From Bacillus sp. V3B (GTDB lineage: Bacteria > Bacillota > Bacilli > Bacillales > Cytobacillaceae): DNA of 64,000 nt. The stretch spans positions 124,001 through 188,000 of the forward strand of contig NZ_JAETXM010000004.1 of the NCBI RefSeq assembly GCF_024494465.1, given 5' to 3'. This document shows, piece by piece, positions 34,933 to 44,143 of the stretch. The notes under the pieces are model-generated. The model did no database searches. It was not told the DNA's origin and was given only the letters and a program-made list of their open reading frames with translations. A program made the translations under genes and the position numbers. The stretch's first letter is position 1; the number at the start of each line of letters is the position of its first letter.

Positions 34933-36324
34933 TTGCATGTTATTCTATTATCAGGTGGTTCAGGACAGCGTCTTTGGCCTTTATCAAATGATTCACGTTC
35001 AAAACAGTTTTTAAAGGTATTCCCTTCTGATAAAGAGTCCAATTTACGCATTTCAATGGTTCAGCGAGTTTGGCAACAGCTTCAAAGAGCTCATCTTGCA
35101 GATCGAACTTTTATATCTACAAATCAATCACAAGTGGATGCAATTACTAATCAGCTTGGATCTGATTTGCCTTTAATTATTGAACCAAGTCGATGTGATA
35201 CCTACCTAGCTATTTTATTATCCTCTTTATATTTATATTCAATAGAAAGAGTAAGGCCCGATGAAGTTGTTACCGTAATGCCAGTAGACCCTTATGTAAA
35301 AAATGATTTTTTTGAACATATAAAATCATTGGAGTATATAGTGAAACATTCAACTTGTGACCTTGCATTAGTTGGTATTCAGCCAACTTTTCCATCAGAA
35401 AAATATGGTTATATTGTACCTAACTGCTCGGAAAGAGAAAAAATGAATCAAGATTATCAGACCGTTCGTTATTTTAAAGAAAAGCCTAATAAAAAAGAAG
35501 CACAGGAATTAGTTAATATAGGAGCACTTTGGAATGGTGGAGTCTTTGCATTTAAACTCGAATTTATATTAAATCATTTAGAACTTCATGGACTTCCATT
35601 AAACTATGATGAAATGATATATAAGTATAATAGTTTACCGAAAATTAGTTTCGATTATGAGGTCGTTGAAAAAACAGAGGATATTGTAGTTGTACCATAT
35701 AAAGGGGAGTGGAAAGACCTTGGGACATGGAATACACTAACAGATGAAATGGGTACACATCTAGTTGGCAATGGATGTATGAGTTCAGATTGTAAAAATG
35801 TGAATATTATTAATGAACTAGATATTCCTGTATCAGTATTAGGTTTGTCAAATTTAGTGGTTGCGGTAAGTCCTGATGGAATTCTTGTATCAGATAAAGA
35901 AGCGAGTTCCCGAGTAAAGGAAATAATCAATAACTATGAAAACCGCCCAATGTACGAAGAACGCCGTTGGGGATGGTATCGAGTATTGGATTATACAAAA
36001 TTTAGAGATGACTATGAGGTACTTACAAAACGAATTGCTGTGATGGAAGGTAAAAATTTAAGTTACCAGAAACATTGTTATCGTCATGAGGTATGGACTA
36101 TTATTAGTGGAGTAGGTTTATTTGCACTAGACGGACACATAAAAAAGGTAAAACCAGGTGACGTTCTACAAATCCCAGCAGGTGGAGAGCACGGAGTAAA
36201 AGCAATTACTGATCTAGAGTTTATTGAGGTACAAAATGGTTCAAAACTTATTGAAGAGGACATTGTCCGGTTATTTATGACATGGGAAGAAGTTGAGTAT
36301 TATTGTAAGAGTATTGATCATTAA
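34933..36324 (+). CDS. manC: mannose-1-phosphate guanylyltransferase / mannose-6-phosphate isomerase
   Basis: A bifunctional type II enzyme giving GDP-mannose. The N-terminal nucleotidyltransferase has LLSGGSGQRLWPLS (residues 4-17), SKQFLK, VMPVDPYV, FKEKPNK and LWNGGVFAF. The C-terminal cupin isomerase domain (about 355-463) shows SYQKHCYRHEVWTIISG, the PGDVLQIPAGGEHG loop and FIEVQNG. TTG 34933 is the likely start, since AGGAG at 34920-34924 is 8 nt away. The GTG at 34924 overlaps that site. GDP-mannose is the substrate of Gmd at 45430, so manC opens the GDP-fucose pathway of this region even though an IS derivative and other genes lie between. Confidence 0.93.
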   Translation: MHVILLSGGSGQRLWPLSNDSRSKQFLKVFPSDKESNLRISMVQRVWQQLQRAHLADRTFISTNQSQVDAITNQLGSDLPLIIEPSRCDTYLAILLSSLYLYSIERVRPDEVVTVMPVDPYVKNDFFEHIKSLEYIVKHSTCDLALVGIQPTFPSEKYGYIVPNCSEREKMNQDYQTVRYFKEKPNKKEAQELVNIGALWNGGVFAFKLEFILNHLELHGLPLNYDEMIYKYNSLPKISFDYEVVEKTEDIVVVPYKGEWKDLGTWNTLTDEMGTHLVGNGCMSSDCKNVNIINELDIPVSVLGLSNLVVAVSPDGILVSDKEASSRVKEIINNYENRPMYEERRWGWYRVLDYTKFRDDYEVLTKRIAVMEGKNLSYQKHCYRHEVWTIISGVGLFALDGHIKKVKPGDVLQIPAGGEHGVKAITDLEFIEVQNGSKLIEEDIVRLFMTWEEVEYYCKSIDH

Positions 36325-36340
36325 TTTAATATATTCATAA

Positions 36341-36621
36341 CACACATGTTGATTAACCAAAATTATACAATGTCCACCTGACCTATTTCCCGATGAAATG
36401 GTACTATTTCCTTCACGCCAATCCGCCATTCAAGTGGCAGAGCATCACAAATAAGTAGGCGACTAAAGCCTGCGAATGTTTTGAATGAGTGTAAAAATCG
36501 TGTTATGCTTGTTCAAGAGAGATTCTCATGTAAAATGTTGTTGTGGTGACTACTATTTTACATGAGAATCTCTCTTTTTTATGCAATTTTATTGGTACAA
36601 ACTAGATAATCAACAGGCATG
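36341..36621. mobile_element. 281-bp non-autonomous derivative (MITE) of the 44-kb IS4 element
   Basis: It contains both ends of the IS at 44144-45374, in reverse orientation, joined with about 950 bp of the transposase removed. The junction lies near 36480. TATTCATAA flanks it directly on both sides (36332-36340 and 36622-36630), a 9-bp target duplication distinct from that of the parent. It therefore moved as a unit. Confidence 0.88.
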
Positions 36622-36794
36622 TATTCATAAATTAGAAAATGTTTAAAAAATAGTTATTATCTGAATATGTGAATAAGCTATCAAAAATAATCTTTTAAAA
36701 GTGGATGAGAATGACATAAAACATTTTAACCTTCAATTTTTAGAATAATTCATTAATCCGATCATCTACTTTAGTTTTATCAATATGTTTATAA

Positions 36795-36814
36795 ATGTAA
36801 ACATATGTTTACAT
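36795..36814. promoter_or_regulatory. perfect 20-bp palindrome, orphan operator candidate
   Basis: ATGTAAACAT followed by ATGTTTACAT, fully self-complementary. It lies in the gene-free stretch 36622-36973 between the MITE and the methyltransferase. No promoter could be assigned with confidence. Confidence 0.45.
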
Positions 36815-36973
36815 GAGCTTAAAAGAGAAGTATAAAGGAAAATAACAGCCAAAAATTACAGAATGAGGTATTGGTTTAGTATAGAGTTGAGTACGAAGTA
36901 AAAGTAATAAAAGGTTATCCTCCTTATCAATTGATTATCATATACATATGGCATGAAGCGAGTATTAGAAGGG

Positions 36974-37585
36974 TCAAAATTTAATTGTATTTAAATCCCA
37001 TAAAGCTAATGATTTATCTGTATATTGCATGTTTCCTTCAGTGCAATTTTCATTTATCACATAGATGGGTCTAGGGAAATTAAACGGTTTCATTTCTAGA
37101 TTAAGAGGACGCCAAGCCCCCGTCTTAATATCGGTATTACTTTTTCGATTAGTAAATGTAGTTGTTAATAAATACCTAGAACGACTTGCCTTAAAATTAT
37201 TTATGGCTAAACGAATATCTGAAAATGAAAAATGTACAAGACAGTCTCGACAAAGAATCAAATCCCCTTCTGGTAAAGGATCTTTTGTAATGTCGGAATG
37301 AATAAATTGTAGGTTATCCGCTAAATATTGTTTCTTATTTCTTTCGATTATTTCATTTACTATATCGATGCCAATATATATTTCTAGGTTTTCATATATT
37401 TCCTTCATCCAATTGAAGTCACCGCATGGTGCATCTATCATTTTTTTCACTTTAAGGTGTTTTATTAATTTTGGTAAACCCTGGATAAGTGTCGTGGTTT
37501 GTGTAATTGATGAACCTGAACCGGATACAGAATGAAAATTCCCCCACGCATTTTTTTTATGAATATTTGTGAATATTTCTTTCAT
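36974..37585 (-). CDS. class I SAM-dependent methyltransferase
   Basis: 203 residues. SAM motif I is KKMIDAPCGDFNWMKEI (near residue 48), motif II IGIDIVNEII, motif III ILCRDCLVHFSFSDI, then LLTTTF. It belongs to the small group of cytosolic methyltransferases with APCGDFNWM in place of DxGxGxG, often found near polysaccharide genes. ATG 37585 follows AAAGGTG at 8 nt. It stands alone in minus orientation between manC and the coat candidate. The acceptor is unknown; a sugar hydroxyl is plausible from the context. Confidence 0.8.
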   Translation of the reverse strand: MKEIFTNIHKKNAWGNFHSVSGSGSSITQTTTLIQGLPKLIKHLKVKKMIDAPCGDFNWMKEIYENLEIYIGIDIVNEIIERNKKQYLADNLQFIHSDITKDPLPEGDLILCRDCLVHFSFSDIRLAINNFKASRSRYLLTTTFTNRKSNTDIKTGAWRPLNLEMKPFNFPRPIYVINENCTEGNMQYTDKSLALWDLNTIKF

Positions 37586-37794
37586 CCATTACACACCTTT
37601 CTGTTGTAGTAAAATCAACTAGAAGTGTTTATACAATTTAATTAAGTATATATACGAATGTTAACTAGATATTATTTTAGTTAAAAAAGTAGAACTAATC
37701 TGAAAATCTCATTTATGGAAAATATTCTATGTTTTAAACTTAAAATTCATGACTATTTTAGGATCTTCATATAAAACTATTCAATAATAATGTT

Positions 37795-38013
37795 GAAAAT
37801 AGGTTTCCAATAGATTCCTGTACTTTCTAAAGCGACATGAGTGACTTCACATTGCTCAAGCTACTTTAATAGCTCATACAAATCTTTTGTCATGGTTGGA
37901 AAAGATCGAACTTCAGTGATAGAACTTCTATCTGTTGCTTCTCGAATCACACAAGCAATAATTTCCTTCTGATGAACATCTAAACCAGCACAATTTTTTA
38001 ATGAAATATCCAT
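37795..38013 (-). pseudogene. IS110-type transposase, N-terminal fragment
   Basis: ATG 38013 follows GGAGGTTATTTG. The frame reads MDISLKNCAGLDVHQKEIIA, then REATDRSSITEVRSFPTMTK, a TAG at about 37862 (a tryptophan codon is expected) and then LEQCEVTHVALESTGIYWKP. The DEDD aspartate (GLDVHQKEI) and glutamate (ALESTGIYW) are present. The rest of the enzyme is missing. The 180 bp upstream (38014-38200) may hold the non-coding end of the element. Confidence 0.75.
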
Positions 38014-38401
38014 CAAATAACCTCCCTGATTGACTAACAAACAGTGGAATAGATTGTACCTTGACATTTTTCTGTACGTGATCAAAGCGAAGCTTTGTCA
38101 ACAAGGTGGTGTGCAACAATGTATTCCTTACAGTTTTTATGACAGGGTTCACCCATCATTAAAAACCACGTACTTATCTGTTTGTTGTAGTATCAGTTAT
38201 GGTCAGAAAATAAAAAAATACCCCCCACTTTCATTAGGGCGTGTGAGTAAAAAATCATGTTAGTTTTTATAAAGAAAGATTTATTGAATTATATTCAAGG
38301 TCTAGAAAATTGAAGCAGTTTATATAAGGTAAACACAATTAAAGTGCAAAAAAAGGGGAGAATCCCCCTCGTTATTCCAAAAGTTTTTCGAGTATATAAA
38401 T

Positions 38402-39679
38402 TTAAGGTCTAGTAATCGGAATATCACCAAATGTTAGACAATCTTGAACAATTAGATCCTCATCTGGAACAAATTCAGCTCCTGCAGCTACTAAAGGTAA
38501 TTCAATTAATTCAGCACCAGCTAAATCGAATAAAGTAATAGCATAAGCATCAAAAGGACCAGGGGCTTCAACTAGAGTTAATTCAAAGGTAACATTACGG
38601 TCAGCTACAGTAGGGTCTTCAAAATTCACGACACCAGATCCCGTAACAAACATTGTAGTTATTCCTGTTCCTGGAATTGCTGTACATTCTGGTGGGTTAA
38701 TCTCAGTTGCTCTAAATGTAAAACCTTGATCAACTATTGGTGTAGGGGCAGGTGTAGGAAAAATACCAAGATCTTCTACAATCCATTCTACCGTACTACC
38801 AGTCAAGGTACAGTTGTCACAGATTTCGGCATTTAATTCTGATGTAAATGCCCCTGCAGCTAAATCAGTACCACCAAACAGAGTAAGACCAAATAAGAGT
38901 GCTATATCTGGAGATAGAGGGTCTGTATCAACAAATGCCTGACAGTCACAGTTTGGACGAGGGAAGACATCAGGACATTGTTGAGGCCACTCAAATGGTG
39001 GGCAAACTCCATTTGTTGGAAGTTCAATATCATTTGGACGAGGGAAGCAGAATTTAGCTAGAACTTCTAATTTTACATCTGCTTCTACTTGAACTTCAAA
39101 ACAAATATCAAGCATGATTTGAAGACCAATATCAGGTACACCAGTTTCAATAAAGTTTGTGTCACAGCTTATATCAATAATTTTACAAAATACATTATCT
39201 GCTGTGAAAGGTTCTGGTGCACAGACAACTAACCGACGAGATTCGCTAATTGTTGGACAGAATTGACAAATAATGTCACCATCACAGTCAAAAATAGTTA
39301 CTAATGGTCTAATTGTAAAAATTACTTTAACAATCGCTAATTCTGTTAGAACTCCGTCAACAGGGATTTCTCTTCTTTCAATTCTGGATGAAACTGTACA
39401 TGATACATTAGCATCATTATCATCATCACAATCTTTACACTTTTTATCTGGTGGATTTAATGGAAAAAATCCAGGTGATTCAGGTAATTCACATGTAACA
39501 TCCAGTGGTGTTTTTTTTGCAGCTACAGCAGCAGCAACGGCCTCTTTACATTCTTCCGGTAAATTAATACCTGTATCCGTTGTAATCGCATCGAATACCC
39601 AGTCATAGACTTTAGGAACCCGAATACATTCTTCCTGCAAATTGTTAGGGGTTAGTTGGGAACCTCTAATTTGCTTCAA
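38402..39679 (-). CDS. cysteine-rich spore coat/exosporium morphogenetic-type protein
   Basis: About 425 residues with more than 25 cysteines. The N-terminal segment EECIRVPKVYDWVFDAITTD is the hallmark I know from the Bacillus family annotated as BMQ_0737-type morphogenetic spore coat proteins. A beta-rich middle follows (ELAIVKVIFTIRPLVTIFDC then DGDIICQFC), then repeated Cys-Pro/Asp clusters (CPDVFPRPNCDCQAF) and a beta-sandwich-like C-terminus. No signal peptide, as expected for mother-cell proteins. TTG 39679 is preferred, because GGAAGGAT lies directly against the ATG at 39688. It is divergent from the 39838 gene, and its promoter region is AT-rich. It probably forms disulfide-linked outer layers. 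Confidence 0.75.
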   Translation of the reverse strand: MKQIRGSQLTPNNLQEECIRVPKVYDWVFDAITTDTGINLPEECKEAVAAAVAAKKTPLDVTCELPESPGFFPLNPPDKKCKDCDDDNDANVSCTVSSRIERREIPVDGVLTELAIVKVIFTIRPLVTIFDCDGDIICQFCPTISESRRLVVCAPEPFTADNVFCKIIDISCDTNFIETGVPDIGLQIMLDICFEVQVEADVKLEVLAKFCFPRPNDIELPTNGVCPPFEWPQQCPDVFPRPNCDCQAFVDTDPLSPDIALLFGLTLFGGTDLAAGAFTSELNAEICDNCTLTGSTVEWIVEDLGIFPTPAPTPIVDQGFTFRATEINPPECTAIPGTGITTMFVTGSGVVNFEDPTVADRNVTFELTLVEAPGPFDAYAITLFDLAGAELIELPLVAAGAEFVPDEDLIVQDCLTFGDIPITRP

Positions 39680-39837
39680 ACTGATCATCCTTCCTAGTGT
39701 TTATTTACAATAGCATTGTATTGTTCAAACTTCTTTATTGTTCTAAGCAATCAGCCCATTTTAGTAAATTTAACTAATAACTCGATGTTTTTTTGCATAT
39801 ACATATAAAAAATCTACTCATAAAAAGGGGAAACTTT

Positions 39838-41055
39838 ATGGATATTTCTGTTTATTTGGAGGGTGAATTAATCGCAGTAATTCCATACCATTCTGTTGTC
39901 AGTTTCCGATTATTTTGTGAACAAATAGGACTTCAAATAAGCTGGGACAGAGAAGGAAAAAGGTTAGATCTCTCTGATTCGAAACAGGAGCAGATTGCTC
40001 TCTTTTCAACAATCGATAACCAACATAGTCATGAGGCTTTACATTCATTAAAACAATTTCTCTCTGTTAATGGGCTTGTTACAGTCGTTGAAAATGTAAA
40101 TCAATTCACGTCGAGCTCCAATTTGCTAATCAAATTGGATGTCTTTGAAAACGCCGCTGACAAAAAAACGTTTCTACTTATCGAACATCATTCTGGTATT
40201 GATGAACGATTACGAAATTTATTGATAACGGAATTGAATAAGGAAAATATTTCATTTCAACTAAAAGAAAAGCGGAATAATTCCACAGTTTCTAGTCAAA
40301 GCTTATTTTTAAAATGTCATCTCCCACAAAATCCTAACTTGGACATATATAAAGATCAAATCTTAATGTGCCTAGCTAAGGTCATCCTTCGATATACAAA
40401 TCGTCAACGAAATAACTTCATTTCCTACCTCCCAAAAGTCATGATGGAAAATTGGTTGAAAAGTATGACTCGTCAAGATAATTTGCCTATACTAAATAAG
40501 TTAAAACAAAAAGAAATTAGCAAAGAAAAAAACTCGGAATCAGTAAAAAAGATATCCCAACATCCAGAAAAAAAAGAAAACAGTTTTATAAATGCAGAAG
40601 TGTTTTTTGATTACACTTTCCTCCCACCTCAATCTGATAGTGAATCGAAAGAATACTTAGTTGATGGAAATCTGTATATAAAGAATACTGGGAATGAAGT
40701 CTTATTAAATCCAGTCATATGTATCAAAATATCACCAGTACAAAGCGCATCGTTGCAAGGACAAATTATACCACCTAGAATGGTTTCTTCATTAGCTATG
40801 AAAAGCGACAGTGGTGAAAAAGGGTGGAAGTATGTATACGAGGATTGGAGGAAAAGGGTAAAAACAGATGGTGAGTATTGGGTAACACCTATTCAAGTTT
40901 TTCAAATCTCTCCTGGGGAAACCACAGGATTTAATTTTAAAATAACAATTGATCAGCCAAAAGAAAAAACGTCCATTATTACCCAAGGATTTGTTTATTT
41001 TCAAGAAGGGAAAAAGCAATTTCGTTCCAATAATCAAATCTCTTTTTCATTTTAA
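39838..41055 (+). CDS. unknown protein of the spore-surface region
   Basis: 405 residues, start ATG 39838 with AAAAAGGGG upstream (the reading from 39793 lacks one). No signal peptide. The first 45 residues (ISVYLEGELIAVIPYHSVVS then FRLFCEQIGLQISWDREGKR) look like the beta-alpha-beta unit of stalk/copper-amine-oxidase-N domains. Residues 85-200 (KTFLLIEHHSGIDERLRNLL) form an alpha/beta region. After a charged linker, residues 250-400 form a beta-sandwich-like part with LYIKNTGNEVLLNPVICIKI and SPGETTGFNFKITI. It is 51 nt upstream of the coiled-coil gene, probably the same operon. The family is not recognised. Confidence 0.6.
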   Translation: MDISVYLEGELIAVIPYHSVVSFRLFCEQIGLQISWDREGKRLDLSDSKQEQIALFSTIDNQHSHEALHSLKQFLSVNGLVTVVENVNQFTSSSNLLIKLDVFENAADKKTFLLIEHHSGIDERLRNLLITELNKENISFQLKEKRNNSTVSSQSLFLKCHLPQNPNLDIYKDQILMCLAKVILRYTNRQRNNFISYLPKVMMENWLKSMTRQDNLPILNKLKQKEISKEKNSESVKKISQHPEKKENSFINAEVFFDYTFLPPQSDSESKEYLVDGNLYIKNTGNEVLLNPVICIKISPVQSASLQGQIIPPRMVSSLAMKSDSGEKGWKYVYEDWRKRVKTDGEYWVTPIQVFQISPGETTGFNFKITIDQPKEKTSIITQGFVYFQEGKKQFRSNNQISFSF

Positions 41056-41106
41056 AAAGTATCAAACAATTTAAAAACAGTTTAAAAAGAGATTTTGGAG
41101 GTTACT

Positions 41107-42417
41107 ATGAAAAAAAGAAATATTTTTCCAAATGAAAGTGTAAATCCTGTTATTCTCCAGCAGCAAATCTATTATTTAAAGGCCGAGCTAGACAAATATA
41201 GATCAAGGGTAAACGATTATCAGGGGAATTATCATTATAATCAGCTGGAAAAATTGAAAATTGAGAATAGTACATTACACAACGAACTCAACAAATATCA
41301 GGGTCAGATGGAAGAAATGAACAAAAATAATCGCTCTTTGCAAAACATGATAGTTGAGAAAAATTCACAGCTAAAACAGCTTAGAAACGAGCTTGAAGAA
41401 ACACACTATACAAAAAAGAAACAGGAGGAAGCCCAGAAAGAACAAGAAAACATTCAAAAGAATTTATTAATAAAAATGGCTGAGTTAGAAAAAGAGATCG
41501 AGATACTTCAAACGTTAAAATTCGAAACGGAAAATAGCCTTGTTGATTTTAAAGAACAATATGAACAAATAAAATCAGATCACCATCGTTTGCAATTAGA
41601 AATCGGCAATAGGGATTCGACTATACAGGAGCAAAAAAAACATATTGAAAAGTTAGAGGGAGAAATGATGAATGTAAGAAACTCCTTTCAACAGGTAGAA
41701 GCGGAAAAAAGAAAATGGTTGGAAGAATCTAACATCTATCGAGAAGAAGCTGAAAAACAGAAACAAACGGTCCTACAATTACAAAAACATATTGCCTCTC
41801 TTGAAAGTAAACTCTTATTTCTGAATGACAAACAAACTCAAAGCGAAAAAACAATTCAGGAACTTCAACATACCAATCAATTGCTCTCCGAAAAAAATAA
41901 ACAACTAATTAGAGAAGCACAATCAAACAAGGAAGAAATGAAGAATAAACAGAACCATGTTCAACAGTTACAGAACCAGATTAATTCTCTCGAGCAACGG
42001 CTTACAGAATATCGCGATAAACACTTGAAAAGTGAGACAGAAATTAAAGATCTTCAAATTATAAATGAAAGGCTTAAAGACGAAAGGCAACAATTAAAAG
42101 AGGATAAATTGACTTTAGAAAACTTCCAAATAGATATGTTTGACAAGATAGAGGAATTGAAACAAGAGATTATCTCTTATAAATCAAGGGAGATGGCAAC
42201 ATCCTCTTTCCAAAACTCTAATCAACTTACTGAAAATAACAAACTTTTTAAACAAATACAAGTTTTACTTGAGCAAATAAATGAATATGGAGAAAAGGTT
42301 TCAGCAAGTGTGTCACTGACCAATCGCTTAGAGGAACATATCGATGAACTTACGGTTGAAATTAAAAAGTTAAAAAGCAAATTACCAGTCTCTTCCGTTC
42401 ACGAAAAAACTCTCTAA
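41107..42417 (+). CDS. long coiled-coil protein, paralogue-like to 31105-32580
   Basis: 436 residues of near-continuous heptad pattern (L/I at a and d, K/E/Q between) from residue 10 to 430. The short head is MKKRNIFPNESVNPVILQQQ. No membrane segment or signal peptide. The start is ATG 41107; the TTG at 41095 lies within the GGAGG binding site. It is followed by a terminator. Its likely partner is the preceding gene. A structural role in spore or surface assembly is inferred only from the context and the similar protein at 31105. Confidence 0.68.
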   Translation: MKKRNIFPNESVNPVILQQQIYYLKAELDKYRSRVNDYQGNYHYNQLEKLKIENSTLHNELNKYQGQMEEMNKNNRSLQNMIVEKNSQLKQLRNELEETHYTKKKQEEAQKEQENIQKNLLIKMAELEKEIEILQTLKFETENSLVDFKEQYEQIKSDHHRLQLEIGNRDSTIQEQKKHIEKLEGEMMNVRNSFQQVEAEKRKWLEESNIYREEAEKQKQTVLQLQKHIASLESKLLFLNDKQTQSEKTIQELQHTNQLLSEKNKQLIREAQSNKEEMKNKQNHVQQLQNQINSLEQRLTEYRDKHLKSETEIKDLQIINERLKDERQQLKEDKLTLENFQIDMFDKIEELKQEIISYKSREMATSSFQNSNQLTENNKLFKQIQVLLEQINEYGEKVSASVSLTNRLEEHIDELTVEIKKLKSKLPVSSVHEKTL

Positions 42418-42426
42418 TTTGAAAGT

Positions 42427-42470
42427 AAGAACAGCCGCCACAATTTTATTGGCAGCTGTTCTTATTTGTT
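42427..42470. terminator. intrinsic terminator between convergent genes
   Basis: AAGAACAGC (42427-42435) and GCTGTTCTT (42455-42463), with further GCCA/TGGC pairing and a short T run. Confidence 0.7.
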
Positions 42471-42595
42471 ATCGATTAAAATAATTCATTAGATTAAACT
42501 TACATAAGAAAAAAGTATTTTATGAAATGAAGTAATTCTTTGAAAATAAGTAATAAGTATCTAAATATATAAATTTATAATATTCGGTAATTACA

Positions 42596-43828
42596 CTACT
42601 CTTCTAAATTAGGTGGATGTTGTTTAAAAGCAAGGTCTATCCATTTTCTAACATTTGCATTCCCCTTTTCAAATTCTATAAAAAAGTTGTATTCGTCTTT
42701 AGTCAAGGGAAGAATATCTGTAATTTGATATAGTGGTGCACCTGAATGGTTACTAACGTTTGTATCACAAGTCAATTCAAAGAAATTTAAAGGCTTATGC
42801 GAATAAACAGGTATTTGCAATATAAAAGATCCTCTATTCAATTTTATTTTTTGAATAACACGACCATTCAAGAAGGCATTACAAGGTAATTTATGAAACT
42901 TTTTCAGATTTCCCTTAATAATTATGGCATGCAAAGGTTTTTGGGGGTAGGTATTTATGGATACTTTAAGGTGGTAAGAAGCCCATGAGTTTTTGTCAAG
43001 ATTAGTTTCTGTAATTTTGGGACTATTTCCAAAGAGAGAGGAAGTTCTAAACAAAGTTAAGAACCAAAATACTCCTTTTTCTCGATAACCTTTTAAAAAT
43101 AAATTTAACCAAGAAGAAGATACAGTACCGAAATGATTTTTACTTGTTTTAATGATTTCTGGAAAACCAACATCGGCAAATTTTGAGCCTGATTTACTTT
43201 CTGGATAAAATCTTGCATTAGCTAGATAATGATCTTTTAAAATTCCCATTTCATAACCATTTTTCGCAATTCGAATCCATAAATCATAATCCATACAAAA
43301 ATCCAAACTTTCGTCTATACCCCCAATTTCATCTAAAGTTTCCTTTTGAATAAATACCGAAGGCTGACAAATCGGGCAACTGTTAAACAACTCTTTTAAT
43401 TGAACAGGTTTAGCAATAAATGGTCGCAGTCTTTCATTATTTTTGTTCGTATAATATGCATTTCCATAAACCATTTTCCAATTAGGATGGTTAGTAAAAG
43501 CTTCTACAGCATGACTTACTGCTTTAGGTAAATAAGTATCATCAGAATTAAGCCACCCAATGATCTTTCCCTTTGCCATTTTCAACCCTTTATTGATGGC
43601 ATGGGATTGCCCATTATCAGGTTTAGATACAAAACGGAAACGTGGATCCCGTTGTTCGTATTCTTTTAAAATTTGTAAAGTCCCATCAGTTGACCCTCCA
43701 TCTATTACAATATGTTCTAAATTCTTATAACTTTGTGTTAATACACTTTCAATTGTTTCCCGAATAAATCTTCCTTGGTTAAACGAGGGGGTAATCACAC
43801 TAACTAAGGGAACGTTTTGATTATCCAT
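42596..43828 (-). CDS. GT2 family glycosyltransferase with extra C-terminal domain (paralogue A)
   Basis: 410 residues. The GT-A domain (1-230) shows SVITPSFNQGRFIRETIESV, HIVIDGGSTDGTL, the metal motif GWLNSDDTY, VYGNAYY, CQPSVFIQKETLDEIGGIDE and CMDYDLWIRIAKNGYEMG. The C-terminal 150 residues are a separate, beta-rich domain. The same two-part build is shared with 48243-49493 and 50545-51759. ATG 43828 lies 6 nt after GGAGG. It is oriented opposite to the other two. Upstream, 43829-44143 contains no gene I can see. The sugar and acceptor are not predictable. Confidence 0.85.
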   Translation of the reverse strand: MDNQNVPLVSVITPSFNQGRFIRETIESVLTQSYKNLEHIVIDGGSTDGTLQILKEYEQRDPRFRFVSKPDNGQSHAINKGLKMAKGKIIGWLNSDDTYLPKAVSHAVEAFTNHPNWKMVYGNAYYTNKNNERLRPFIAKPVQLKELFNSCPICQPSVFIQKETLDEIGGIDESLDFCMDYDLWIRIAKNGYEMGILKDHYLANARFYPESKSGSKFADVGFPEIIKTSKNHFGTVSSSWLNLFLKGYREKGVFWFLTLFRTSSLFGNSPKITETNLDKNSWASYHLKVSINTYPQKPLHAIIIKGNLKKFHKLPCNAFLNGRVIQKIKLNRGSFILQIPVYSHKPLNFFELTCDTNVSNHSGAPLYQITDILPLTKDEYNFFIEFEKGNANVRKWIDLAFKQHPPNLEE

Positions 43829-44143
43829 CAATATCCTCCATTTGTAAAAGTAAGTTTGCTAAAAAAGTGAGATATAAAAAATTTATAAGAAACTTTATAT
43901 CTATCTTTGCATAGACTTTAAAGTCAAAAGAACATTTTTTCCATAAACAATCAAAATATATCTATATCAAATTCCATTTATACTTGTATATGTAAAAAAA
44001 GTAGTTACATTCCAAATAATAGAGATTAACTTTATCGTACATTTTGAAAAAACTTATGAAGCAAAGGAAACATGTCATGCAGACGGCTTAATGTAAAAAA
44101 GAATATTTTGTGGGAGAAAGAAACCCTGACATTATTTTAATAT

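Noticed and set aside
36341-36621. MITE region as a small RNA gene
   Set aside because: Its hairpins are explained by the inverted ends and leader hairpin of the parent IS4 element.
39273-39608. Plus-strand frame inside the coat-candidate gene
   Set aside because: It is antisense to a well-supported cysteine-rich gene, and its serine-rich translation is the expected shadow.
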